In this document: one piece after another, positions 1 through 6,506 of the stretch | How positions within the stretch are numbered: the first letter of the stretch is position 1 | How the letters are laid out: each line of letters starts with the position of its first letter | Source of the DNA: Gemmatimonadota bacterium | GTDB lineage: Bacteria; Gemmatimonadota; Gemmatimonadetes; Longimicrobiales; RSA9 | NCBI GenBank assembly: GCA_016207445.1 | Contig: JACQPS010000082.1 | Location: 1 to 11,563, forward strand | Reading direction: 5' to 3' | Length of the DNA stretch: 11,563 bases | Notes under the pieces: model-generated | What the model was told of the DNA's origin: nothing | What the model saw: only the letters and a program-made list of their open reading frames with translations | Databases searched by the model: none | Made by a program: the position numbers and the translations under genes

Positions 1-56
1 AGGTCCGCGAACAGCCCGAAGAACTGTTGATCGCGGGGGATGATGCGGTTGAACAC
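1..56 (-). CDS. DUF47/PhoU-like phosphate transport regulator, N-terminal fragment
   Basis: Only the first 18 codons lie in the window; the gene continues past the left edge. The translation starts at GTG and reads MFNRIIPRDQQFFGLFAD. The pattern of a short start, F-x-R-[IL]-[IM]-P-R-D followed by FF-x-LF is the hallmark opening of the DUF47 (PhoU-like, TIGR00153) family, helical proteins usually encoded next to a Pit-type phosphate permease and thought to regulate it. GTG at 56-54 is the only start codon after the in-frame TGA at 95-93, and an AGAGGG Shine-Dalgarno lies 4 bases upstream. Family assignment rests on this short stretch alone, and the expected permease neighbour would lie outside the window. 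Confidence 0.75.
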   Translation of the reverse strand, partial: MFNRIIPRDQQFFGLFAD

Positions 57-100
57 GTGCCCTCTCTGTTGCGGCTCGCATGAGGATGCCGGTCATGTCA

Positions 101-115
101 GCCCTTGTAAAGGGC
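101..115. other. Small perfect hairpin after the membrane-protein remnant
   Basis: GCCCTT-GTA-AAGGGC is a perfect 6-bp stem with a 3-base loop, just beyond the stop codon of the minus-strand remnant ending at 121 and before the DUF47 start. It could be part of a terminator or an mRNA 3'-end stem, but no T-run follows on either strand, so it is reported as a hairpin only. Confidence 0.35.
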
Positions 116-120
116 CGGCG

Positions 121-308
121 CTACGCCTCCGGCTCCCAGCCGCCGCCCTGCCCTGCCCCGCCGGTGCCCGCCAGCCGCCGCGCGAGGAAGTAGAAGGCGA
201 GCAGCCCCAGCCCGGCGCTGACGAACACGACGCCGTAGGGCGCGGGGTGCTGCGCGCCGAACCCCAGGTACTGGATCAGGATCAGGCCGAGGCCGATGCT
301 GACGGGTG
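121..308 (-). pseudogene. 5'-truncated two-TM membrane protein remnant (DUF6249-like C-terminus)
   Basis: Reading the minus strand from about 308 to the TAG at 123-121 gives about 60 residues with strong membrane-protein character: a helix around VSIGLGLILIQYLGFGA, a short PAPYG turn, a second helix VVFVSAGLGLLAFYFLARR and a Gly-rich tail. The arrangement resembles the C-terminus of the small membrane proteins often encoded beside ECF sigma factors (DUF6249 type); this family call is inference. No start codon is available: upstream of about 308 the frame runs antisense through the sigma-factor remnant, where the hydrophobic character stops. The 5' end therefore appears lost at a breakpoint, or a frameshift or assembly join hides it. 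It is too short for an intact gene. Confidence 0.55.
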
Positions 309-605
309 AGCCACGTGGTCTTCCGGCTGGTGCCGGACGCGGCGGACCGCGAGGAGGTGTGCCAGGACGTGTTCCTGAAGGTGCACCGCGGCCTGGCCGG
401 CTTCGGCTTCCAGGCGAAGCTTTCCACCTGCATCGCGCGCATCGCCTATCACACCGCGCTCGGCTTCCGGGAGAAGAAACGGCTCCCGCTCGCGCAGGGT
501 TTCGACGACGACGTCGCCCACGGCGTGCCTGGCTTCGACGCGCCGGCCGGCTGCGTCACGCCCGTCGAGGAGCTCGAGGCCGCGGCGCTGCGCCGCCTGG
601 CGCCG
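306..605 (+). pseudogene. ECF sigma factor remnant (region 2 only)
   Basis: The plus strand encodes a recognisable sigma-70 region 2: VFRLVPDAADREEVCQDVFLKV followed by LSTCIARIAYHTALGFREKKR. This matches the ECF pattern of a DAEDVVQEVFLK-type core-binding helix followed by the FSTWLYRIAxNxALDxxRRxxR -10-recognition segment. About 30-40 N-terminal residues expected before this are absent, and the -35-binding region 4 is missing: after a linker ending in LRRLAPPPPP, the frame simply runs antisense through the SnoaL gene. The usual Trp of FSTW is Cys here. The GTG at 306 gives an open frame but no good ribosome site. It lies head to head with the membrane remnant at 121-308. Loss of both ends makes a working sigma factor very unlikely. 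Confidence 0.7.
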
Positions 606-620
606 CCGCCGCCCCCGAGC

Positions 621-1472
621 TCAGCCGCCCGCCGGTGCCGGCACCGCGCCGAGCTGCTGCAGCATCCCGAGGAAGTCCGCCTGGTTCCAGCGCTCCACGC
701 ACTTCCCGCCCGCGAAGCGCAGGATGGTCATCCCGGTGACCTCGACGGACTTCCCCGTCGGCGGGATCCCCTGGAACTCGCCGTGCTGCGTGCCGCGAAC
801 CGTGAAGCGGCTCAAGATCCGGTCGCCGTGGGCGAGCACCTCGTCGAAGCCGAGCTGGTTGCCGGGAAACGCCGCCATGAACGCCTGGTAAAAAGCGCGG
901 ACGCTCGCCTTCCCGGGCGGTATGCCGGGCGGACCGTGGACCGTGCAGGACTCGTCGTACAGCTCCAGGTAGCCCTCGAGGTTTCCCAGGTTCCACTGCT
1001 CCCGGGCGCGCTCCAGCACCGCCAGGTTCTTCGCTTCCTCCGCCGGGTCGGGCACGACGCCGAGCTGCTGCAGCAGCGTGGCGGCGTTCTGGTAGTTGCG
1101 GATCGCGGCCAGCCTGCCGTTGCGCACCTCCCACACCTCGCACACCGGGTAGCCGGCAACGCGGCCCGTGGGCGGCACCTCCCCGGCGGGCGCGGCCAGC
1201 GGGCCGGTGTGCGTGCCCGTCCAGGTGAACTCGTTCACCACGCCCTGATCGGTGGCGACCTGGTTCGTCACCTGGATGCGGATGTCGGGGAACGCGCTAC
1301 GGAAACCCTGCATGAATGCGCGAAACCCCTCGCGACCACGGAACGTTTGGCCGAACGGGATGAAGCTGATCTCGACGTCGTCCGTGGCGAGCTGGAGCGC
1401 GGCGTCGAGGTCGTTGCGGTTGAAGGCGTCATAAATGGCGTGGGCGAGCTCGGCGTTGTGGCGTGCCGACAT
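621..1472 (-). CDS. Tandem SnoaL-like (NTF2-fold) polyketide-cyclase/ester-cyclase family protein
   Basis: A 283-residue protein made of two SnoaL-like domains, about residues 1-140 and 150-278. The halves are clearly duplicates: each has an N-terminal helix pair, an AF-x(n)-AFP element (59-62 and 200-203), a T-x-[TR]-G-T-x-x-G strand followed by PPTG (100-103 and 237-240), and ends with LLQQLG / MLQQLG. SnoaL-like domains are alpha+beta cones of the NTF2 superfamily that bind small hydrophobic molecules; many paralogues have no known substrate and no reaction can be named here. The ATG at 1472 is chosen because GAGGAGG lies 5 bases upstream; the frame stays open to 1724 but that extension is Arg/Pro-rich and unlike the family. 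Cytoplasmic, with no signal peptide or TM segment. Confidence 0.85.
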   Translation of the reverse strand: MSARHNAELAHAIYDAFNRNDLDAALQLATDDVEISFIPFGQTFRGREGFRAFMQGFRSAFPDIRIQVTNQVATDQGVVNEFTWTGTHTGPLAAPAGEVPPTGRVAGYPVCEVWEVRNGRLAAIRNYQNAATLLQQLGVVPDPAEEAKNLAVLERAREQWNLGNLEGYLELYDESCTVHGPPGIPPGKASVRAFYQAFMAAFPGNQLGFDEVLAHGDRILSRFTVRGTQHGEFQGIPPTGKSVEVTGMTILRFAGGKCVERWNQADFLGMLQQLGAVPAPAGG

Positions 1473-1588
1473 GGGGCCCTCCTCGGCAGGGGTGACACGA
1501 CCTGGATCGACGGAGCAGCCTACCCGCGACGCTCTACGCCGGGCAGGTCCGTCGCGGACTCTTGGCGAGGAAGCGAAGCGAAGATAGG

Positions 1589-1608
1589 GCCGCCGCCGCG
1601 GCGGCGGC
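1589..1608. repeat. 20-bp perfect GC palindrome downstream of the zinc-ribbon gene
   Basis: The 20 bases are an exact palindrome built of GCC/GGC triplets (GCCGCCGCCG and its complement). It lies 18 bases past the stop codon of the minus-strand gene at 1627-1944. A strong stem there could stabilise or end the transcript, but what follows on that strand (CCCTATCTTCGCTTCG) is only weakly T-rich, and a triplet-run origin is equally possible. Confidence 0.35.
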
Positions 1609-1626
1609 AACCAGCCGTGGCGGAGA

Positions 1627-1944
1627 TCACGGGGGCTGCGGTTTATCGCGATCCCAGCGTGCCTGGGCTGCTTTGCGGCCGATCTCTCGCCGACGCTCGG
1701 GCGTGAGCGCCTCGGCCCGAGCACGGCCGCCTTTCAGCCCTCCAAGCCGTCCGAGCGCAACCGCATGTGGGCTCTTGGCAGGGATCCCGGCACGCAGCAC
1801 CGCGACCCGCTCCGTCGGCGCGCGGCAACTCGAGCACGGCGGTCCGATTTCGTCGGTCAGCGTCGGCTCCAACAGCTCCCACTCCACATCGCAGACGAGG
1901 CAGCGCCGCCGCACCAGGCTCAGCATCCGGGATTCGCTCTGCAT
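1627..1944 (-). CDS. Small zinc-ribbon protein with basic KGG-like C-terminal tail
   Basis: A 105-residue protein. Two CxxC pairs, Cys15/Cys18 and Cys37/Cys40, separated by 18 residues form a likely four-cysteine zinc ribbon. After a short link, residues 64-97 read GRLGGLKGGRARAEALTP then ERRREIGRKAAQARW, a basic Gly/Lys/Arg/Ala motif recurring at the C-terminus of many uncharacterised bacterial proteins and reminiscent of KGG-type and histone-like tails. Nucleic-acid binding is a reasonable inference; no specific role is known to me. The ATG at 1944 is preferred over upstream starts because AAGGAG lies 7 bases ahead. It is divergent from the gvpA-like gene, with 237 bases between the two starts. 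Confidence 0.8.
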   Translation of the reverse strand: MQSESRMLSLVRRRCLVCDVEWELLEPTLTDEIGPPCSSCRAPTERVAVLRAGIPAKSPHAVALGRLGGLKGGRARAEALTPERRREIGRKAAQARWDRDKPQPP

Positions 1945-2047
1945 CGCGCGGCTCCTTGATCCAGAGACCCATGCTGTTTGACCGCTCAGGCACATGCAAG
2001 ACGCTGGCCGACACTGGCCCGCTCGCGTGCTTGAGCGCTTAAGTATT

Positions 2048-2064
2048 CTGGCATGGCATGTGCA
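2048..2064 (+). promoter_or_regulatory. Candidate sigma-54 (RpoN) promoter for the gvpA-like/J-domain pair
   Basis: CTGGCATGGCATGTGCA fits the sigma-54 consensus YTGGCACGRNNNTTGCW at all but two constrained positions. It keeps the invariant GG (2050-2051) and GC (2062-2063) exactly 10 bases apart. The predicted start is near 2075, about 107 bases before the ATG at 2182. A near-palindrome (CTTGAGCGCTTAAG, 2030-2043) sits just upstream. A sigma-70 alternative is weak: TATTCT at 2044-2049 has no good -35. Confidence 0.45.
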
Positions 2065-2181
2065 CCTGCGCCAGGAAAACGGCCAGCGAGCAGCTCATGC
2101 CCGTGCTCTCACGACCCGGCGAACCAGGGAGGAGCGGCGGGCAGCGATACCGTTGCAGCAGACCTCCGGGAGGGTTGCGCC

Positions 2182-2427
2182 ATGTCGGGAAAGGATCGCC
2201 TGTCTGCAGGACGCGGGGATTTCGCGGAAGTCCTCGAACGAGTGCTCACGAAAGGGCTCGTCTTCGACATCGACGAAAGCGCGGTCGGGCCTTCCAAGGC
2301 GGGTGAATCTTTCGCATCATGGTTTCGCCTCTCGGTCGCAGGCGTGGACGTGTTCAAGATCGAGGCCGGGGTCAGATGGCGGCAGCTGCTCGAGAGTGAA
2401 GAGGGACAGGAGAAAAAGGAGGGGTAG
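2182..2427 (+). CDS. GvpA-family gas-vesicle-like structural protein with an inserted loop
   Basis: An 81-residue protein. Residues 14-30 (FAEVLERVLTKGLVFDI) match the helix-1/strand-1 core of GvpA/GvpJ proteins (family pattern LAEVIDRILDKGIVIDAW), and residues 48-62 (FRLSVAGVDVFKIEA) match the VRVSLVGIELLTIEA strand. In known members these blocks are contiguous; here about 16 residues (about 31-47, rich in Ser/Gly/Ala) are inserted at the beta-hairpin, the usual Trp after the Asp is lost, and the C-terminus is short and Glu/Lys-rich. GvpA forms the ribbed gas-vesicle shell; paralogues GvpJ/M/S are minor components. No gvpF, L, K or N is in the window, so a gas-vesicle role is uncertain. The ATG is set by GGGAGG 8 bases upstream; an in-frame extension to 2053 has no family match. 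The J-domain gene follows 40 bases later. Confidence 0.7.
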   Translation: MSGKDRLSAGRGDFAEVLERVLTKGLVFDIDESAVGPSKAGESFASWFRLSVAGVDVFKIEAGVRWRQLLESEEGQEKKEG

Positions 2428-2467
2428 AATTGCCGAGGCCAGTGTGGTGCACGCCCTTTGAGCGGCG

Positions 2468-2806
2468 GTGAAATTGCTCGACTACTATAGCATCCTCGGC
2501 GTGAACCCGAGCGCGGACCAGCGCGCGATCCGCTCCGCGTTTCGCCGTCTTGCGCGACGCTATCACCCCGACATCGCGGGCAAGCACGCGGTCAGCGGAT
2601 TCCTCCTGATTCGAGAAGCTTACGAGGTCCTGTCCGATCCGGAGAAACGCCGGCAGTACGATCGCCTGCGGGTCCAGTCGGTGCAGGTCGAGGAATCCGC
2701 TCGCAGGCCGGGCTCCGTGCCACAACCCGGCGCGCCGCGCCGGGGGTTCCGACTCGTCGTGCGTTTGTTCGGGATTCGCATCGAGATCGGCGCCGGCGTC
2801 GGCTAG
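2468..2806 (+). CDS. Small J-domain (DnaJ/Hsp40-type) protein
   Basis: A 112-residue protein. Residues 4-68 form a complete J-domain: the LDYYSILGV opening of helix I, helix II ending RRLARRYHPD with the HPD motif at 33-35 needed to stimulate Hsp70/DnaK ATPase, helix III (IREAYEVLSDPEKRRQYD). It lacks the Gly/Phe region, zinc-finger and C-terminal substrate domains of true DnaJ. It ends instead in a short Arg/Pro linker and a hydrophobic-basic stretch (FRLVVRLFGIRIEIGAG) that could bind a client or membrane. GTG at 2468 is taken as start; TTG at 2474 is possible, and neither has a strong ribosome site. It probably shares a transcript with the GvpA-like gene and may be a dedicated chaperone for it (inference). 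It ends 6 bases from the convergent stop at 2813. Confidence 0.85.
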   Translation: MKLLDYYSILGVNPSADQRAIRSAFRRLARRYHPDIAGKHAVSGFLLIREAYEVLSDPEKRRQYDRLRVQSVQVEESARRPGSVPQPGAPRRGFRLVVRLFGIRIEIGAGVG

Positions 2807-2812
2807 GGGCGA

Positions 2813-5800
2813 TCACTCCGCTTCCGCCACCGCGCCGAAGATGGCCGCGGCGTGGTCCTGGTCCACCGCCTGGTCGAGTAGCATGTGCATGAGGGAGCGG
2901 CGGATGGAGCGCACGCCCGTGCTGGCGTCCGGGTGCACGACGAAGTTGCCGTGCGTCCAGCGCAGCATGTCTCGCAGCGCGTCCTCGCCGCGCAGCGTCT
3001 GTGTCTGCGCGTGGCGCGGGTCGCCGCTGTCGATGTAGACCACGCCCTCGTTGTCCTCGACCTGCACGGTGACGGCGGCGGTGCGCGCGTCGTACTTCAT
3101 GACCTGGAGCAGCCAGGTGAGCGGGAAGTCCTGGATGTCGCCCTGGAGCGCGTACCAGGTGGCGGGTTTCTGCTCGGCGGCCGGCGCGCCCATGGGCGCG
3201 GCGGCGGGCGCGGGCGTGACGCGGGCGGCGCGGCGGAGCAGCGCGCCGAGGGTGGCGCGGAACTCGAGGAATTCGGTGCGGCGTGAGAAGCAGACGTCGG
3301 CGCCGGAGGCGAGCAGGTTCACGCGCCGCTCGACGGGATCGGCGTCGACCACCACCACCGGCAGCGACTCGGTGGGCGCGCTGGTGCGCAGCTCGCGCAG
3401 GGACTGGGCGAGGATGTCGTCCCTCAGCTCGCCGGCCAGGATCAAGCCGTCCACGGGCGCGAGCTTGATGCGCTCGCGCGCGCCGTCCAGGTCGGGCTGC
3501 ACCTCGGCGAGGAAGCCGTGCGAGCAGAGCTTGGCGGCGAGCACGGTTGCGCGCGCCTCGTCCGGGTGCACCACGATGACGTAGTGGCGCAGCCCGAAGC
3601 CGAAGAACTCCTGCTCCCTCCCCGACAGCACGCCCAGCAGCGCGTCCACGACCGCGGGATCGTACTTCCTCCCGGACTCCTGCTTCATCTCCTCGACCGC
3701 GACCGCGATGCGGCGCGGCAGCCGGTACGGCCGCGGCTGGATCATGGCCGCGAGCGAGTCGGCCACGGCCAGGATGCGCGCGGACAGCGGGATCGCCTCG
3801 CCCGCGAGGCCGTCCGGGTAGCCGGTGCCGTCCCAGTTCTCGTGGTGGTGGCGGATGAGCAGGCGGACGGCGTCCGGGATGTCGATGCCCTCGAGCAGCT
3901 CGAGCGCGACGTCGACGTGACGCTCGACCTGGCGCTTGGCCTCGGGCGCGAGCTCGACGCTCGCCTTCGGCAGCAGCCGGCCGCCCTGCGCGAGCCGGCC
4001 CAGGTCGCGCAGCACCGCGGCGAGGGCGATGCGCCGGATCTCGCCCTCCTCGAGACCCATGCGCCGCGCGACGGCGGTGGCGATCACGCGGGTCAGGCTG
4101 CTCGAGCCGCGGAAGTAGGGGTCGCGGTACTCGAGCAGGCCGACGAGCAGGTCCGTGAGCGCGACCGTGATCGCGTCGACGCCGCTGGTGTCGGCGCCGG
4201 GCTCCTCGGGCGCCTTGACCAGCGCGAGGTGGCGCGGGAACGGCTTCGCCTTCGGCACCGCGCGCACCTCGACTTCTGGCTTCTTGGGCGCAACGGCCGC
4301 ACCCGCGCCCTCGGCCCGGCCTTCGAACGCCGCGCGCGCCGCGACGAGCAGCGCGTCCATGGCCGCGCCCGGCTGGGGCGACGCCGGCGGCGCCGGTTCC
4401 GGCGGCGACAACGCCTCCGTGGGCGGCGCGGCGGCCGCGCGCACGGTCGGACCGAGCGGCGCGGCCTGCCCCGGCGCCCAGGTCACGAGCGAGCGCAGGG
4501 ACTGCTGGATGCCGGGCTCGGGCTCGGACAACGGTGTTCGCGCTGGCGCGGGCGCGGGCGGGGGCGCGGCGGGCGTCACCAGCCGGGCGAGGTCGGCGGC
4601 GACGTCGCCTACAGTCACCTTCGGGATCGCCGTCGCACCCGCCGGCGGCAGCACGGGGGCCGCGGATGGCTCGGCCGCGAGCGCGGCGAGCCAGGCGGGC
4701 CGCGCAGCCTCGGGCACCAGCTCGGGCCGGGCCAGCTTTTCGATCGGCTGGATCGCCTCCGGTGGAGCCGGCTGCGGCGGCGGCTCGACCCCCGTGCCAG
4801 CCGAGGCGGCCGTGTCCTCCCACGGGAAGAGCTCCAGCCCGGGGCCGGTCTCGCCTGCGGGCCCGCTGCTCGCCGCCGGTGCGCGGGCCGCGTCCGGCGG
4901 TGCAGCGGCGCCCGGAGCTTCCGGCGGGCGCGGCGCCTCCCAGGGCCAGGAGGCTTGCCAATCGTCCGGCGCCGGGCCTGTGGGCGCGGCGGGGCGCGGT
5001 GTCGCGGCGGCGGGCGCCGGCGCCCTCGCGGCCGGCTGGACTGGTGCGAGGGTTTCCGCGGCCGGCGGCGTTCCGACGGCCGGCTGCACTGCCGCAGCGG
5101 TTTCGGGGACCGGCAATGCTTTCGCGACCGGCGCTTTCTCGGCCGGCGGCTCCTCCTGCTTCTGCGTCGCCGCCGGCTCAGCGGCCGGAGTACCGCCACG
5201 CAGGCCGGCGAGCAGCTCGGGACCGACCGCGGCGAAGGGCGTGGGCGGTGCGGCTTGCTCGACCGGCGGCAGGTTCGCCAGGATCGTGGCCCAGTCCTCC
5301 TCCCACTCCGGCGACTCGTCGACGGGCGGACGGGGCGGCTCCGACGCGGGCACGATCTCGGGCGCCTTGCCGATGACGAGCGCCGGCCTGGTGCTCGGCT
5401 GGTCCAGGTCGCCTGGCTCGGGTGCGGGCTCCGGCAGCGCTTCGCTCTCGGTGCCGCCTGCTGCGCCCTGCCCCCAATCGGCGGGAAGGTCCGAAGACGC
5501 TGCGGGCTGCGACGCCGGCTCGGGAGCAGCCGCTGCGGCCGCGGGTTCGCTCGCTTCAGCGAGATCGAAGCCGCGGCCGACATCGAATTGCCCGCCGAGC
5601 TCGAGCCCCGCGATCGGCTCCGTTGCGGGCGCCTCCGCCCGCGGCGCAAGAGTCCCCTGCTCCGCCACCGGGATCCCCCGTTCTGCCGCCGCAATCCCCT
5701 GCTCCGCCGCCGGTTCTTCGACCGTGGCCGAGGCCGCCAGCACGCTCTCGAGTTTGGTGATCTTGTCGGCCAGACGGGTATCGGCGGGCCGGTCGCGCTG

Positions 5801-6400
5801 GAGCGCGCGGTACACCTGGAGCGCACGTTCGTACAGTCCCTGGCCGGCGTACAGGTCCGCCATCGTCTCCGTGACGACCTCGTCCTGTAGCTCATTGTCC
5901 GGACGGGCCAGCGTCTGGGCGATCGTGGCCGGGCCGGATGCCAGCGTCGTGCCCGTCGCGGTCGCGCCAGCAGCGGCGTCGGCCGGCGCCGCGCCACGCT
6001 CCAGCTCGCGCACGATGGCCTCGACGTCCTCCGCCGCGGGATCGATCGCCAGCAGATCCCGATAGTGTCGCAGGGCGTCGCCACGCTGCCCCGCATCACG
6101 GGCCAGATCGGCGAGGCCGCGCAGCGCCACCAGGTTGTGCGGGTCGAGCGTCAGGACCTGCCGGAACTCCGTCCCCGCTTCCTCGAGCTTGCCGTCATCC
6201 CAGAGCACGCGGGCCAGCACCACGTGCGCGCTGGCATAGTCCGCGTGCCGACGCAGGCCCTGCTCGAGCACCTCGCGGGCGCGCGCCAGCTCCCCGGCAC
6301 GGCGATAGGCTTCGGCGAGATGGGTGAAAACCCGGCCTTCGGGGTGGGCCGCGTACAGCAGTTCCAACCGTGCGATGGGATCGCGGCTCGGTTCGGGCAT
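2813..6400 (-). CDS. Multidomain signalling protein: TPR, Pro/Ala linker, degenerate HD-GYP, pseudo-receiver, PATAN (DUF4388)
   Basis: A 1195-residue cytoplasmic protein. Residues about 5-140 are tetratricopeptide repeats (for example HLAEAYRRAGELARAREVLEQ), with another TPR-like unit near 180-220. About 225-730 is a disordered Ala/Pro/Glu linker. About 740-930 is an HD-GYP domain, the c-di-GMP phosphodiesterase fold, with HHE (852-854), DGTGYP (857-862), His828 and Asp881 intact; the catalytic HD pair is Arg798-Asp799 (LRDLGR for LHDIGK) and the early His/Glu ligand region reads SSLTRVIA. About 937-1050 resembles a receiver, but the phosphoacceptor strand reads LILAGELRDD without the usual Asp. 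About 1083-1190 is a PATAN/DUF4388 domain. c-di-GMP binding or scaffolding is more likely than normal hydrolysis. Start is ATG 6400; its own promoter is just upstream. Confidence 0.85.
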   Translation of the reverse strand: MPEPSRDPIARLELLYAAHPEGRVFTHLAEAYRRAGELARAREVLEQGLRRHADYASAHVVLARVLWDDGKLEEAGTEFRQVLTLDPHNLVALRGLADLARDAGQRGDALRHYRDLLAIDPAAEDVEAIVRELERGAAPADAAAGATATGTTLASGPATIAQTLARPDNELQDEVVTETMADLYAGQGLYERALQVYRALQRDRPADTRLADKITKLESVLAASATVEEPAAEQGIAAAERGIPVAEQGTLAPRAEAPATEPIAGLELGGQFDVGRGFDLAEASEPAAAAAAPEPASQPAASSDLPADWGQGAAGGTESEALPEPAPEPGDLDQPSTRPALVIGKAPEIVPASEPPRPPVDESPEWEEDWATILANLPPVEQAAPPTPFAAVGPELLAGLRGGTPAAEPAATQKQEEPPAEKAPVAKALPVPETAAAVQPAVGTPPAAETLAPVQPAARAPAPAAATPRPAAPTGPAPDDWQASWPWEAPRPPEAPGAAAPPDAARAPAASSGPAGETGPGLELFPWEDTAASAGTGVEPPPQPAPPEAIQPIEKLARPELVPEAARPAWLAALAAEPSAAPVLPPAGATAIPKVTVGDVAADLARLVTPAAPPPAPAPARTPLSEPEPGIQQSLRSLVTWAPGQAAPLGPTVRAAAAPPTEALSPPEPAPPASPQPGAAMDALLVAARAAFEGRAEGAGAAVAPKKPEVEVRAVPKAKPFPRHLALVKAPEEPGADTSGVDAITVALTDLLVGLLEYRDPYFRGSSSLTRVIATAVARRMGLEEGEIRRIALAAVLRDLGRLAQGGRLLPKASVELAPEAKRQVERHVDVALELLEGIDIPDAVRLLIRHHHENWDGTGYPDGLAGEAIPLSARILAVADSLAAMIQPRPYRLPRRIAVAVEEMKQESGRKYDPAVVDALLGVLSGREQEFFGFGLRHYVIVVHPDEARATVLAAKLCSHGFLAEVQPDLDGARERIKLAPVDGLILAGELRDDILAQSLRELRTSAPTESLPVVVVDADPVERRVNLLASGADVCFSRRTEFLEFRATLGALLRRAARVTPAPAAAPMGAPAAEQKPATWYALQGDIQDFPLTWLLQVMKYDARTAAVTVQVEDNEGVVYIDSGDPRHAQTQTLRGEDALRDMLRWTHGNFVVHPDASTGVRSIRRSLMHMLLDQAVDQDHAAAIFGAVAEAE

Positions 6401-6427
6401 CTCCGCTCGCGCTGCGGGACTAGCAGT

Positions 6428-6447
6428 TTTGTGACCGGCTTCACAAA
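6428..6447. promoter_or_regulatory. CRP/FNR-type operator dyad
   Basis: TTTGTGA-N6-TCACAAA is a perfect 7-bp inverted repeat whose core, TGTGA-N6-TCACA (6430-6445), is identical to the CRP half-site consensus with the correct 6-base spacing. It touches the -10 at 6445-6450 and is centred on the predicted transcription start (about 6438) of the gene at 2813-6400. In that position a bound CRP/FNR-family protein should repress. The regulator is not encoded in the window. Confidence 0.6.
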
Positions 6448-6473
6448 TATGCGGCGCGAACTTTGGGTGTCAA
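6445..6473 (-). promoter_or_regulatory. Sigma-70-type promoter for the HD-GYP/PATAN gene
   Basis: On the minus strand a perfect -35 TTGACA (6473-6468) is followed after 17 bases by ATATTT (6450-6445), or after 18 by TATTTG. The expected start near 6438 leaves a leader of about 38 bases before the ATG at 6400. The stretch is markedly more AT-rich than its surroundings. Confidence 0.6.
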
Positions 6474-6506
6474 CGGAAATTTTTGCGGGGAAAGTGGTTG
6501 GATGCG

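Noticed and set aside
1473..1724. 84-residue N-terminal extension of the SnoaL protein
   Set aside because: Arg/Pro-rich, unlike the family, and the ATG at 1472 has a strong GAGGAGG.
2592..4961. Long minus-strand ORF (789 aa) in a second frame of the HD-GYP gene
   Set aside because: Ala/Arg/Gly-rich low-complexity translation with no domains; it overlaps the real frame that carries TPR, HD-GYP and PATAN motifs. Typical GC-driven shadow.
3518..6065. Long plus-strand ORFs (790 and 636 aa) antisense to the HD-GYP gene
   Set aside because: Low-complexity Arg/Gly/Ser/Ala translations without motifs, mirroring the Pro/Ala linker; no ribosome sites or promoters.
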